NCBI GenBank assembly: GCA_001599295.1
Contig: BCGN01000009.1
Span: forward strand, 597,002-661,001
DNA from: Sporopachydermia quercuum
Taxonomy: Eukaryota; Ascomycota; Sporopachydermiomycetes; Sporopachydermiales; Sporopachydermiaceae
Direction: 5' to 3'
DNA length: 64,000 nt
This document shows, piece after piece, positions 12,439-23,580 of this stretch. The position numbers and the translations under genes are program-made. Every line of letters begins with the position of its first letter. The first letter of the stretch is position 1. The notes under the pieces are model-generated. The model made no database searches. It was not told where the DNA came from and was given only the letters and a program-made list of their open reading frames with translations.

Positions 12439-13077
12439 ATGGCTGACAGTTTTGTTGAAACGAACAAGAAAACACTTGCCTTCGAAGGCAAAGTTCAGAA
12501 GCGATTTGAGTTGGGTGTCTGTATGGCATTGTACAATTGGAATGAGCTGACTATAGCTGTTGAAAATCAATGGGGTGGTGCTGATTCTAGTGATAAGCGT
12601 GATTGGCTTATTGGTACAGTTATTGACTTATTCCTTGAGAATAACGTCATGGATGCAGCCTCTATTGAAGATAGACTATTGGATATTATGGATGTTGAAT
12701 TTGGTGTTGGTTTGGAAGACGATTCTGCCTGGGAAGTTGGTTTGAAGGTGATTGAAATATATAAGCAATGTGCTCTTGAGAATTTCGTCATGGTCGATGA
12801 AATGTATGAAAAGTACCAAACAAAGCAGGCCAAGAATAGCAGTGCGAATGTTGTAGTTGTAGACGAAAATGGTGCACCTGCTAGTGATGATGATGAGGAT
12901 GAAGATGGGGATTATAACAAGGAAGAAAACGGTCAGGAAAGAGTATCTAATGACAATTACAATAATGATAAGGAGAACATTGAAATGATGGATGTCGAAC
13001 CAGAAGTTCAAGGTCCAATAATAGATGATGATGGGTTTGAATTGGTTCAAAAGAAAGGCAAAGGAAGAAGAAGGTGA
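12439..13077 (+). CDS. TSR2: Tsr2, pre-rRNA processing factor and eS26 escort protein
   Basis: 212 residues. The N-terminal helical domain has the family signature: FELGVCMALYNWNELTIAVE, QWGG, then SDKRDWLIG and VIDLF. An acidic Asp/Glu tract follows (about 150-170) and the conserved tail DDDGFELVQKKG. Tsr2 extracts eS26 from its importin and delivers it to 90S pre-ribosomes; the acidic tract carries that function in baker's yeast. The frame is open from an ATG at 12382, but the family N-terminus fits better from 12439 (MADSFVET), after a 19-codon basic/hydrophobic stretch. The start choice is the main uncertainty. Confidence 0.93.
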   Translation: MADSFVETNKKTLAFEGKVQKRFELGVCMALYNWNELTIAVENQWGGADSSDKRDWLIGTVIDLFLENNVMDAASIEDRLLDIMDVEFGVGLEDDSAWEVGLKVIEIYKQCALENFVMVDEMYEKYQTKQAKNSSANVVVVDENGAPASDDDEDEDGDYNKEENGQERVSNDNYNNDKENIEMMDVEPEVQGPIIDDDGFELVQKKGKGRRR

Positions 13078-14130
13078 AGGTGAAGATGAAAAGAGTTGGT
13101 GGTTGGTTGTTAATTGCTATTAGTTTGTAGATATAGGATAAGGCATAGGATAGTAAGAGAGAATGATAGAAACAGTAGGATTATTATATGTACGTACATG
13201 AGAAGAATAAAAGATAGATGTATGGCGATAACATATTGAAGTAAACGATTAAACGGAAGTTCGTGTTAATTCAACGATAGAGCGCTTTGAATTTAAACCA
13301 AGAGAACAAGGTGCTGAAGCGTCAGACAGAGTCAATTATAGTAATCAAATGGTTACTCATCAGCCACTGGTGAGTTTGATCCTAATAAGAAATGTTTTAT
13401 GATACATGAGCCAGAGTGCAATGTAGTTGTAACAATAATCTGAAATATTGCCAAAGAGACAAGGAGATACTCTTCACTGTAAAAGATTGCAATAATGATC
13501 AATGTGATTATTATCAATTACGGTAAATGTTGTATAAATTGCAAGTTGAGCTGAAGTCAACTAGATAATGATGCAACAAGAATGCACCATTGTCTTCTTC
13601 GGCTATTTTTGATCAAAGCCTTGTTCCGTCTCTTCCTTCTGTTTTCAGTTGATGGAAACTCATNGACAAATTGTTTACAATTATTTCGTGAACTACTCGA
13701 TATAATTCGGTACTCTTTCATGTAATAGCATCTCATACATTATTATATATTCTATGACTTTCCATTAAACCATTCAAAGTAGTTTCACTTGTCGAACAAC
13801 TCTTCCACTTCTTTCTACGTCGTAAATCGTCATGTAAATGTAATAAAGCACTGAATCCTTCGTATTCTTCTGTTTATTGTTGTCCTTACTACTATTGTGC
13901 TCACTCTACGCCATGCCATTATTCTTTGAGTTAATACTCATGCGTAGCATAGTTATTAAATGAAATTGATCCATTCGATGTACCAGGGCCACTAGGCTAA
14001 GAGATAGGTCAAATCCTAGCGGTACCCTTGGCTTGTTAGATATTAGCTAATCAGATATTACAGCAATTAACAACTATATTTCTCTCTTTTCACTCGCTTA
14101 TCCTCTGTGGCATATCAACGTTTTAGGTCC
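13078..14130. other. Convergent intergenic region TSR2 / HID1-family gene
   Basis: About 1 kb holding the two 3' ends. No open frame, RNA gene or repeat recognised. Confidence 0.5.
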
Positions 14131-16857
14131 TCATCTTCGTTCAAAACCTTTCAGGACTTTGTCGGCAATTGCATCTACAGCCCCCTGAGGTTGTAGCAAA
14201 CTGACATTTCTTTTCCCCGTTGCTNGCACTCTGAACATCCTGATCTTGGTTCCAGAGAATATCTTGACATTGATAATGTCTTTAATACTGGTAGTAGTGC
14301 TAGCATTGTCACCACTATTAGTACTACTGCTCGTGTTATTCCCGNGAAATCCAAATTTAAACCCAGATATAGAAATTGGTAGATTGAAAGAGAAATCAGT
14401 GATTCCATCAACTGATTTCAACTCATTTTCAAATATTGATATCCAAATAATTGACTTGTACCATTTAAACAACTGACTAGTCCATTTGAATTGAATACAA
14501 TTAGTATGCTGATAAGTAGATATAACGGTTTCTGGCAGTAACACAGTTAACGGTAGTTCTCGGATCTTTTCGATATATTCGAATGAGTAAGGAGCATTAA
14601 TTGCTGCTGCAGGGTTCTTAGTAGAATCAGTACTTCTAGCAGTATCTCTTGTTGTAGATGCTGGAAGAATATTGCTATTCGCTTGAGAATTAACATACAA
14701 ATTCTGCTTTATGCTGGCAATGAGTTTTAATAGGATTGGTACATTTTTAGGCATAGAAACCGTATCATTAGTGATTTTCTGTTTCCCGAGTGAGTTTCTG
14801 CTTGGAATACTTGAGGATTGGTTATTCTTACCGGAATTTGAAGTGGACGAATAAGAAGATTCAATTGAATTTCTTTCGTTGTTTCCATGATTTATTGAGC
14901 TTTCAGGATCAACAAACCCTCTTCTTCTTTCATTCTCTTCAAAGAAGCTTTCCTCGATTTCAAGGTTCTTGTATTCTCCATTGTATTTATCTAAACATCT
15001 TGTCAAAGAGTCATATAGATATTCCAATGTTTTTTCATTGTTCATTATAGTGAACGTAACAATTACGTTGTCGTGATAGTTATTGATTATCATTAGGCAA
15101 ACAGCTTCGAATAAATACTCAACCAGTTTGAATCTGCTACTGCTGATAGCAAGATCGTTAGTAATAGCAGTCGTGCTATTGCCATTAGCAGAATTAATGG
15201 TAGAAACACTATTCGATCTAGCTTTATTACTGTTGCTAATCCTTCTGACCAAATGGCCTTCTTTACAAAACTCCTGTAGGAGATTGAGTATGGACTGAAT
15301 TGAGGTAATTGTATATAATTTACCATTGATTGATAAATTATAAATACATTTAATCAAGTCTGGTACTAATAAATATAAATTATTGCTATTATTGTTGATT
15401 CCAGCTTTAATCAATGAATAAACCACGGTAATAAGCAAATCGTAGTATGAGCCATTGAACGAATTGATATTGAATTCAATTGGCGATAAATATGTCAGGG
15501 AAGGTGACTTGCCATAATAAGCACGCAAATCGTCCTGAGTGACTGCCGTTGAAACTGCTTGAATAACAGTTGGAAATGTTGATAAATAAACTAGAATACT
15601 AGCAGATATCCTTGATAGATTTATATCAATAGCTGGTGAATTGCCATTGGCAGCACTACTTGCAGTATCAATAAACGTCCTGAGATAGGACTTGTTANTA
15701 CTATTGTAGTCTGTTGATTTACCAATAATAGCTAACAAACTATTGAATAAACTAATGATATCTTCACGGCTGCTCAGAACGTAATTCCTTAACTTTTTGT
15801 TGCATTGAATTAACTCCCAAACCAGTATCACTGTATCTTTTGCCGCCTTGGACGAGATTAGCCCTTTAAGTCCGTCCCACAGATACTCCAGTTCAGGCTG
15901 TTTATGAATTTTGCTTGTATAATAACGAACCATGTTCTGCTGCTCATCATTCGTATATACTAGTAGAATATTCAGAATCTCTTGACAGTGTATTACTAGC
16001 TGGTTGTACGGTAAAGTTGTAGTACTGTTAAAGGTAGAAATACCATTACTACCATCGACAGTTAAGCCTTGGAATTTAAGAATAGTATTAAGCAGTGAAC
16101 AAGAGAGTAAAAGCAGCTTTACTTTATTGAGATTCATTAATATCCTCAAATAGTTGGATTCTTCTTCTTTATACATTCTCCTACTACTAATTACCAGAAT
16201 CAGACGCAAAGCCTCAATTCTATTCAAAAGTATTGCTTGAGATGTAGAGGAGACTGCTGATGCAGTTGCCAGAGAGTCTCCTGACCCGATTCCTTGTTCC
16301 CATAGACGATATTCAATTGCTGGCCTTCCGTCAGGCTCGCCGTGTTCCCCGCTTGGTGCAAGCTCATTGTCAATAGTAAATCCTTTGATGAATAGTAGAT
16401 CAATCGTAGCACTAACAAATGACTCGGCAAACGAAGAATCGTCTTTAATCCCTACAACTGTTTCTTCCCATCGTCTCAAATCGGAACCTTCTTCCTCGTA
16501 TATAAATGGAAATAGCCTTGTAAGAAGTCGTACGCAATTAAGCAGTTGGCTGTGGAGCTGACCAGAAGGAAGGGTATTGCTGGATGCACTCAGTGCAGGA
16601 GTTGTAGATGTTTCAGTATCTAGTGTGCTTAGTAGATATATCAGTCTTTTGATTAAAACTTCAATTAGAAGCTTGAAATTGCCGATATTTCGCGATCGCA
16701 GAAGGCGAATATCGTTATTTGTTAATGCTGAGAAAATATCTTGACATGATAGGTCAGCGGAGTAGAATCTGGCCCAATCGATCGAATTAGATGTCTTCGT
16801 GTTAATCAGCGTCGAGATATTCTCTTTAAGCAGAAGTTTGGACCCTTCAGCTCCCAT
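14131..16857 (-). CDS. ECM30: HID1/Ecm30-family Golgi-associated protein
   Basis: 908 residues. The N-terminus MGAEGSKLLLK has the N-myristoylation pattern (Gly2, Ser6) shared with human HID1 (MGSTDSK). It is followed by the family's DWARFYSADLSCQDIFSALTNNDIRLLR region, which parallels the HID1 FW..FWAD...QDVFALVPAAEIR segment. The rest is predicted all-helical with serine/asparagine-rich loops, including an insert at about 655-720. The C-terminus carries the Trp-rich CIQFKWTSQLFKWYKSIIW segment and a Ser/Thr-rich tail. Family members (human HID1, S. pombe Ftp105, yeast Ecm30) sit peripherally on Golgi membranes; Ftp105 anchors a deubiquitinase there. Three Ns are coding. The family call is solid; the symbol is by orthology to the yeast member. 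Confidence 0.8.
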   Translation of the reverse strand: MGAEGSKLLLKENISTLINTKTSNSIDWARFYSADLSCQDIFSALTNNDIRLLRSRNIGNFKLLIEVLIKRLIYLLSTLDTETSTTPALSASSNTLPSGQLHSQLLNCVRLLTRLFPFIYEEEGSDLRRWEETVVGIKDDSSFAESFVSATIDLLFIKGFTIDNELAPSGEHGEPDGRPAIEYRLWEQGIGSGDSLATASAVSSTSQAILLNRIEALRLILVISSRRMYKEEESNYLRILMNLNKVKLLLLSCSLLNTILKFQGLTVDGSNGISTFNSTTTLPYNQLVIHCQEILNILLVYTNDEQQNMVRYYTSKIHKQPELEYLWDGLKGLISSKAAKDTVILVWELIQCNKKLRNYVLSSREDIISLFNSLLAIIGKSTDYNSXNKSYLRTFIDTASSAANGNSPAIDINLSRISASILVYLSTFPTVIQAVSTAVTQDDLRAYYGKSPSLTYLSPIEFNINSFNGSYYDLLITVVYSLIKAGINNNSNNLYLLVPDLIKCIYNLSINGKLYTITSIQSILNLLQEFCKEGHLVRRISNSNKARSNSVSTINSANGNSTTAITNDLAISSSRFKLVEYLFEAVCLMIINNYHDNVIVTFTIMNNEKTLEYLYDSLTRCLDKYNGEYKNLEIEESFFEENERRRGFVDPESSINHGNNERNSIESSYSSTSNSGKNNQSSSIPSRNSLGKQKITNDTVSMPKNVPILLKLIASIKQNLYVNSQANSNILPASTTRDTARSTDSTKNPAAAINAPYSFEYIEKIRELPLTVLLPETVISTYQHTNCIQFKWTSQLFKWYKSIIWISIFENELKSVDGITDFSFNLPISISGFKFGFXGNNTSSSTNSGDNASTTTSIKDIINVKIFSGTKIRMFRVXATGKRNVSLLQPQGAVDAIADKVLKGFERR

Positions 16858-18653
16858 TGTAAGGACTAGGATTTCCAGTGATCAGAATTATACCAAGCTG
16901 ATGGTAGTGGTTATTATAGAGATGATAAGGATTATGCAGATGATACTAATGGAAACAGATCGCGTGGATGCAGAAGGGTACTGAGAAGAACTGGCAGAAC
17001 AACAAAGCTATCACTCGTCAGAGCAAATATATAAGCGACTGTATGTAGAAAAATAACACTTTTCCAATGCAAGTTTTGTTGATTATTGTATGCAAAACAG
17101 TGGATATGTAATAAAATGATATAGAAACAATTATAATAGATAAACGAAAGGAAGAAAGCAATTAAAAAGAGTTCATGTCGGGTAGCTTTAAGGTTTGAGC
17201 TGTACTTAAAGTTTTGCTTGGAGTTAAAGATTAGGTGAACTCAATTAAGAGAAGAGGATAAATTAGTTGGGAGGTACAGATGAACAAACGTTTTGTAAGG
17301 TGATAAGAAGAGGTAGTTGAGAGGATCTTCGTTGTTGGTATTGATTGTGTTGTACGAAGTTTGCCTTTTCCAACTATAGTAACTATTCAAATATTCAAAT
17401 GTAAGCAAGGTGATGGAACTAAGACTCAAGGCAAAATTGCTTGAGGTTCTGGTTTACGTTATAGGTTTTGAGTTTGGAACTTTGTTTGCACTGTTCGTTA
17501 CTTGTAACCATAAATCCAAACCTTATTTGTGTTGCATTGTTCATGCGTAAATCCCAAACTTTAAATCGAATATTCATTCTTTCAACTGAAAGCAGGCACT
17601 ATTTGATGTCTTCTTATCAATGATACATGAACCAATTTTCTCTGCAAGCCATATATTTGTTTCCTAATATCGAATGTAATAATCAATTCGACTACTTTTC
17701 AGTGATTTTTTCTCCCTTCTTATCTTTTCATTCTTCAATCTGCAAGTCAGTCAATAAAATGGGTGGAATAGGCCACGGACCATCTACAATTATTCTATAA
17801 TCACCACCGTGGCATAACATCTATTAGAAATAGAAGATAATATAATTTGGTGTAAAAAAATTAAAAAATTAATGTCAATTCTTGTTTGAAGTCCATTACA
17901 TTTTCGTACGAGTTCTAAGAATCAGGCAGAACATTCTATCTGCTTCTTTTTGACGGATAAGTCTTCTGCTTAGAGAAGGTTGTGACTCATTATTTCGTAC
18001 CACCTATCCCCTTCCATTGCCATTCTGTTCCTTCTATTAACAGTTGATTATACTTATAATGACTATAAAAGCAGGAAAACATTTTGAATCGAAATTCGTT
18101 TATATATTATATATTATGCACATATTTATCAGCAGCTAATATTAATTCAAGCAGCTGGTTGGTAATTTCCCTGTTACCGTTCACCTACTCCATCCAACTT
18201 CCTAGCAATTGGAACTGGCACCCTTTCCACTTCTCTCATTGAAGCGAACTCGTCAACCGATTTGTAGAAATAACAAGTGGATTCTACAGAAAAGACGTCA
18301 GTTTCCGAATATCCCTTCTAATTGTATTGAGCTGTCGTTTTGATTCAATTTTCTATAGATTTGATTGAACTGTGCTGTTGTTGCTTCATTCGGTTCTTTG
18401 GTTGATCTGCTAGTGCATTTGTCCGCTCGTTCGGTTGTGCAACGGCAGAAAAGAAGGAATCAAACACCTGCGAAAAGGACATCAGGAATTCCGCCAAACC
18501 AGAAATTTACAGAATACTACTTTCATTTCAAGTTCTTTTTCATTGTTTTACACCGTCGTTCCTAGGTGAACTATTCCGTATCTTGAGCACTGCATTACCA
18601 CTGATCATCTCCCCATAGCCGCCTACATCGTACGACCGTATAGCCTAATAAAA
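16858..18653. other. Divergent promoter region HID1-family / SET-domain gene
   Basis: 1.8 kb without a credible gene. A consensus TGACTCA (Gcn4/AP-1 type) is at 17983-17989 and a TATA-rich stretch near 18100-18120. About eight TGASTCA heptamers are expected by chance in 64 kb, so no regulation is inferred. Confidence 0.4.
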
Positions 18654-20570
18654 ATGGAAATCATGGTGGAATCAGCCTACAATCCTATTGGAAACGTGTC
18701 AATAGCCACCAATTCACCTTCTACGAATATCACCAAAAAACCTGCCTATTCCACCAGTTCTGCGAATACCAGCAGCTCTACAGGCTCTGTTTCTTCGGAC
18801 GATGTATCGTCCCCATTCAAATCTCTTCTGTCATGGATCCACAACACCGGAGGCAAATCCACGGCTTTTGTTTCTGCCAAAATCAATGTTGAGGAAACAA
18901 GAGATTCAAGAGGTATTGTCACCAAAAAGCCATTGAAGAAAAACGAGTTGTTGTTCAAAATTCCCCATTCTCATCTGTTCAACAAGGTCACCATCCTTGA
19001 CGAAATCGTTTACTATAAGAATGTACGACAGTATGGAGAGAAGAAAGCAAAAGAATTATTCAGAATCACTGACAAGAATAGCAATAATTCCTTAAACAAT
19101 AAAATCAACTTTTTGGCATATTCGGATTCAGTTTATACCGAATTATATTCGCTATTTGATGTTAAAGACTTGAATAATCTATCATCGTTTCAGTTACTGT
19201 CTTTCTATCTAACAGTTGAGAAGAAAAGGGGAGGCGAGTCATTTTGGGCTCCGTTTATTGAGATTTTACCTGAAGATACAGATTTCGACAATATGCCTTT
19301 AATTTGGATATTGGAAGAAAGAGAGAAGGAAAGGGGGAAGGAAAAAGAGAAGGAAAGACTAAAACAGAAACAGAAACATAAGCAGGAATCTGGTGATAGT
19401 AGCTCGGATGAGAAAAATACAAGAAGTAAAAGGAATAAGAAGGAAGCAGAGGAAGGAAGAGAAGCTCTATTGATTGATAATAAGCTGAAAGCGATTGAAC
19501 ATGAGAATGAGAGTGAGAAAAGCATTATCAACATTAGCAGCAGTAGTAATATACAAGAAAGAGAATCTAAGAATACCGCTAATGGAATAAAAACTGTCCT
19601 TGCCACAGGAAACTCACCTGTAAAACAGCAACATCAACAAAATGGCTCGTCAACAAAAATAATCAATATCAAAGGAAACTCCACCAAATCTACAAATCCT
19701 AGCGACTCCTTATCGTCCTCTATTTTTGACTTGCTTCCCTTTAGCACTAAACAACATGCTAGGAAAGTTCTCTCACGATTTGAAGCGGACTACAGTGCTA
19801 TTTCTTCTCTCATCGCCAAATCATCACCAAATCCGTCCTCCTTCTATTTTTCTAAATCTGAATTCCTTTATTCTTGGATATGTGTGAATTCTCGTTGTCT
19901 CTACATGGATTTAAACCTATCAACTGAAAATAACTTCACAATGGCACCGTTTGTTGATTTCCTAAATCATTCAGAAACGCAAGAATGCAATATCGAAATA
20001 AATTCTCTGGGCTTCAACGTTTCTACTAATAAGCCTTTTCCTATCAACCAGCAAATATTCTTCTCCTATGGTCCACACTCAAATGACTTCCTTCTGAATG
20101 AATATGGATTCGTTCTCATGAAGAACAAATGGAATTACATTGATTTGAGTCCTGAGATCATTGCTATGATGGATCGGGTTCAGATTGAATATTTGAAGTC
20201 AATAGGTTATTATGGAGAGTATACACTTAATAAGCAGAGTGTTTCCTTTAGGACAGAAGTCGCGATGGCAGTCTTGCAACAAGAATTCAGAGGAAATGAT
20301 TATGATGATGGCAGAAATGATGCTATCAAAAGAAGGATTAATGCGTTTATTCAGGGAATTGGTGACGGAGACTTTTTCAATAGAAACAGCTATTTGATGC
20401 TGAAGAGCCTGTTGAAAGAAGTTATAATTGAGTGTGAGAGTAGACTTTACTTGGAATATGATGAGAAATGCATGAGGAGGAGAATCATTGGTCAACTATA
20501 TAGAGAACGGATGGAGTTAGCTAAATGGTACGTTGATCATATTAACGATAAGGGTATTTTGGAAGAATGA
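18654..20570 (+). CDS. SET-domain protein lysine methyltransferase (Rubisco-LSMT-like class)
   Basis: 638 residues. The bipartite SET domain starts at about residue 58 (LLSWIHNTGGK, then KKPLKKNELLFKIPHS) and resumes at about 395-485: WICVNSRCLYMDL, FVDFLNHS (Asn438-His439-Ser440) and FFSYGPHSNDFLLNEYGF with the catalytic-type Tyr472. This layout is that of the cytoplasmic enzymes that methylate ribosomal proteins or elongation factors (Rkm1-4, Efm1, S. pombe Set10/11). A C-terminal helical substrate-binding domain follows. Between the two SET halves sits a highly charged insert (about 223-365) rich in Glu/Lys/Arg, Ser and Asn, which makes the protein longer than its 480-585-residue relatives. 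I cannot tell which substrate class applies, so no symbol is given. The start ATG at 18654 is followed by a second at 18663. Confidence 0.85.
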   Translation: MEIMVESAYNPIGNVSIATNSPSTNITKKPAYSTSSANTSSSTGSVSSDDVSSPFKSLLSWIHNTGGKSTAFVSAKINVEETRDSRGIVTKKPLKKNELLFKIPHSHLFNKVTILDEIVYYKNVRQYGEKKAKELFRITDKNSNNSLNNKINFLAYSDSVYTELYSLFDVKDLNNLSSFQLLSFYLTVEKKRGGESFWAPFIEILPEDTDFDNMPLIWILEEREKERGKEKEKERLKQKQKHKQESGDSSSDEKNTRSKRNKKEAEEGREALLIDNKLKAIEHENESEKSIINISSSSNIQERESKNTANGIKTVLATGNSPVKQQHQQNGSSTKIINIKGNSTKSTNPSDSLSSSIFDLLPFSTKQHARKVLSRFEADYSAISSLIAKSSPNPSSFYFSKSEFLYSWICVNSRCLYMDLNLSTENNFTMAPFVDFLNHSETQECNIEINSLGFNVSTNKPFPINQQIFFSYGPHSNDFLLNEYGFVLMKNKWNYIDLSPEIIAMMDRVQIEYLKSIGYYGEYTLNKQSVSFRTEVAMAVLQQEFRGNDYDDGRNDAIKRRINAFIQGIGDGDFFNRNSYLMLKSLLKEVIIECESRLYLEYDEKCMRRRIIGQLYRERMELAKWYVDHINDKGILEE

Positions 20571-21374
20571 AATGTACATAAATAATTGAGTAAATAGTTA
20601 ATGATATGATTTTTAATTTGAAGAAACAGTGAATTAGTTGAAGGCATTCTAATGATCAAATGAATGAATAAAAATGTAATATTCAATATGGTAGGAAACA
20701 GGAATGGTGGTTATGTTAGGCACTGAATATTCCCCCTGGGTGTAGTACTCTCAGCTGTTCTCACAGAACTGGCACCAATAGTTATACTGGAATAACTTCT
20801 AATGCAGTAGATGGATGATGCCTCAAGAACTTGTTACAGTTAGTTATTAGATCTAATATTTGTTCATTGCCCATTATTCTATATTGCTAGTCTTACAGAA
20901 GCTTTGTTGGTAGGATGACTACTATTGGTATTCATGAGAGCAGAATGTATGGTAGTTAACAGGAAAGTAGTGCTATTGATTTGCTTTTCAGGTTGAATAG
21001 TCGCTGTTTGATCGTTAGGATGCCAGTTGTATATATTTGCTCAAAGTTCGATGACTAGTTACTGGATAGATTATTCATACTTCTGCTATCGAACAGATGT
21101 TTTCAGTGTGTAGTTGGTCTATAAATGCTAATATTTTACTAAAAGCGTTGGCAATGAGCTTTGCAGACGGTAGTAATAGTGCTAGTAGCAAGAGTACCAA
21201 ATCAATGGTATTACTAAAGATGCTGAGAGCAGCAATANTATCCATAAGGTTCATAATAACAATCAACTGCTATCAGCTACCAGTGTTAGTAGTGCTGATA
21301 GAATAATACTAATCATCTATAGTGCCTGTCGCATGACTCATGCCATTAAGCATTATCTATTAATTCAATCATCC
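20571..21374. other. Convergent intergenic region SET gene / PAN5
   Basis: About 800 bp. A GCATGACTCATGC near-palindrome lies at 21331-21343, shortly after the PAN5 stop. No gene recognised. Confidence 0.5.
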
Positions 21375-22673
21375 TCATATCCTATTTCCTCCATTATCTT
21401 CAGTTCCTTCAGTTCCTTCAACTTCATTACTATAATCGTAGAAACTCATTCGATCNCGAACCAACTCTAGCTTAGCTAACACCATTTGACTAACTAAAGC
21501 ATTCGTTGGACAATACACTCCATACATTTTCCCCAGTCTAACCAAGTACCCATTTATATAATTGATCTCAATATCATCAGCTCCATTATTTACATCTTGT
21601 CTCATTGACGATGAGTTCTCGCTAGTTAGCTCTATAACTTTTATTACAACATCATATAGTCGTTTAGGATCACAGTATCCGTGAGTTAATAATGTAGATG
21701 GTATTATTGGTGCATGATGTATGACGGATTTCGTATTATTTGATCTATCGAAAACTGTCTCTACTCCAGNTTTAGAAGCAGCTTCAAAGACTTTCACTGC
21801 TTCTTTGATGATATTTTTAGCTATAAAGTGGAATTGAGAGGATTTTAGTAGTTCACCATTATAACAATCAAGGATACTTGTGAGAGGATTAACGCAAGCG
21901 TTGACTACTAATTTTTCCACTAGAGCAAACAGCAATTTATTGAAATCTGTTTCGACCACATTTAGCATTGGGCATTTTTCAAGCAGAGAAATGAGTGTTG
22001 TTGATGCTGATGATGAGGGAGTTTCTGATGTTGATTCTGGTGCTGATTCTGACGTCGAGTCCATTGATGATTCGATAGGTTTACTATTACTACTATCATC
22101 CTTGACAGCCCTGCTGTCAAAATATCCATCAGGGACCTTCGAAAGGGAAATACTACCATTTCCAACATGATTAAAGTGAAATGGCGAGTCTGAATAAACA
22201 CCATGCGTGGTAGTTGCCAATATCATCGCTGGTCTCTGATCATCGACAGCGCCTGTTTTATCTCTCCAGTATTTATCTACCACTTCATCAATAACTCCCA
22301 TGCCATTCTGAAGAAACATAACTGTTGACGTCTTCTGTAGTAAAGGCACATAATTTCTTAATGCAGCCACNGTATGTTGAGCTTTGGTTGTTACTATTAG
22401 ATAATCTATTGGTGTGGATGAATTGAGGTTGAATTGAGAAGCACTTGCTGCTGAAATGGCTACAGATGGTTTTACGTGGTTTCCCGGAAACATGTTGCCC
22501 TTTCGATTAACGGTAATTTGTCCACCTTGTGCTAAGTACCGCTTGACTTTTTCCTGGTTTCTGAGTAATAAAACAACATTTGGTGACGATGGAGATAGAT
22601 TTACCAATGAATGAGCTAGAAGGCCACCAATGTTCCCTGCTCCAAGGATATGGATTTTAGGAGCCAGCGACAT
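21375..22673 (-). CDS. PAN5: 2-dehydropantoate 2-reductase (ketopantoate reductase)
   Basis: 432 residues from the ATG at 22673. NADPH-dependent reduction of ketopantoate to pantoate, on the pantothenate/CoA route. The Rossmann motif GAGNIGG stands right at the N-terminus (MSLAPKIHILGAGNIGG), followed by LIVTTKAQ, FLQNGMG, NHVGNG and the catalytic-region KLVVNACVNPLTSILDCYNGELL of the ApbA/PanE C-terminal domain. The open frame extends 51 codons further up to 22826, but the family begins just before the GxGxxG loop, so 22673 is chosen. Two low-complexity Ser/Asp patches (about 190-225 and the extreme C-terminus) and three Ns are present. Confidence 0.9.
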   Translation of the reverse strand: MSLAPKIHILGAGNIGGLLAHSLVNLSPSSPNVVLLLRNQEKVKRYLAQGGQITVNRKGNMFPGNHVKPSVAISAASASQFNLNSSTPIDYLIVTTKAQHXVAALRNYVPLLQKTSTVMFLQNGMGVIDEVVDKYWRDKTGAVDDQRPAMILATTTHGVYSDSPFHFNHVGNGSISLSKVPDGYFDSRAVKDDSSNSKPIESSMDSTSESAPESTSETPSSSASTTLISLLEKCPMLNVVETDFNKLLFALVEKLVVNACVNPLTSILDCYNGELLKSSQFHFIAKNIIKEAVKVFEAASKXGVETVFDRSNNTKSVIHHAPIIPSTLLTHGYCDPKRLYDVVIKVIELTSENSSSMRQDVNNGADDIEINYINGYLVRLGKMYGVYCPTNALVSQMVLAKLELVXDRMSFYDYSNEVEGTEGTEDNGGNRI

Positions 22674-23580
22674 AATGAGAAAACAGATAAAATCTATAGG
22701 TAGTTCACAGTGGTTGGAATATGAATTTTTGGTTTCTGATAGTTCGAGATGCAGGTAAATTATCAGTCTAAAAGGATTTATAGTATGAATGATAGGAGCG
22801 ATAGATGAATGATCGAAATGTTTCACTTCTGGAGNAAGATTAGGTTTGATCTTAATGCATCCTCATGTAGGTTAATGTCATAGAATCACGTGAGAAGAAC
22901 TTGTTACACTGACGTATTCTGTTGGAGGGTATGAAGGTTGATATTGATTAGAAACAAAAGGATATATCTTCCACAAGTCATATAGATAGCTGACATTTCC
23001 TTCCCTATTTTTTCGTACTATCAATGTATGTCATATAAACATGTCTACTATCTTTACACCCCCNAAACCTCCATCGTTCATCATAATATATACATTTGGA
23101 ACCTTAATTTGCGTTTCTTGATCGTTTGGTCGTCCTATTTCTGATCGCGTAATCCTCCTTTTACTTTCGGATCATTTCGGATCCGAACTTCTTCCAGAAT
23201 CGGTTCGATTATCGGGTCATTATTAGGATTACCATCTGAGTCTTCAATTTATTCCTTTCTCAATTAACTGATGAATTATTATTAGTAGTATATGATAATT
23301 GCTGCCGGAAAGATTGTAACATTATCAGCAAAGACGTTTGATCCACTGTTATTCTTGCTGATTAACTTTTATTGAGCTTACGTTAATGATTATGCTGAAT
23401 TGCAGTTATACCATCTATCGATCAATAGCTTCNTTCAGATCACATTGCCTACATTGATATTACAGTAAACAGTTGAAGTGCTATCAGCAGGACCAAATAA
23501 ATTAATCGTTCTATCCAGCAAAAACTCTGTTTCTTATTGCTCGGTGATTTTAGTTCAGTACTGCTAAACAAATTGTCATA
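22674..23580. promoter_or_regulatory. Divergent promoter region PAN5 / APS2 with a CGG cluster and a TCACGTGA box
   Basis: TCACGTGA at 22886-22893 is a perfect Cbf1/bHLH-type palindrome about 215 bp from the PAN5 start. At 23165-23215 four CGG triplets and the 12-bp palindrome TTCGGATCCGAA (23176-23187) are clustered, the sort of arrangement used by Zn2Cys6 activators. These are sequence observations; binding is inferred. Confidence 0.4.

Noticed and set aside
17983-17989. TGACTCA heptamers here and at 21334, 24790, 34402 and 44417 as Gcn4 sites
   Set aside because: The number found matches chance expectation for 64 kb, and none is near HIS1.
18301-18320. TTTCCGAA resembling a CDEIII centromere core, with TCACGTG boxes elsewhere
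   Set aside because: No CDEI-AT-rich-CDEIII arrangement exists anywhere in the window; point centromeres are not expected outside Saccharomycetaceae.
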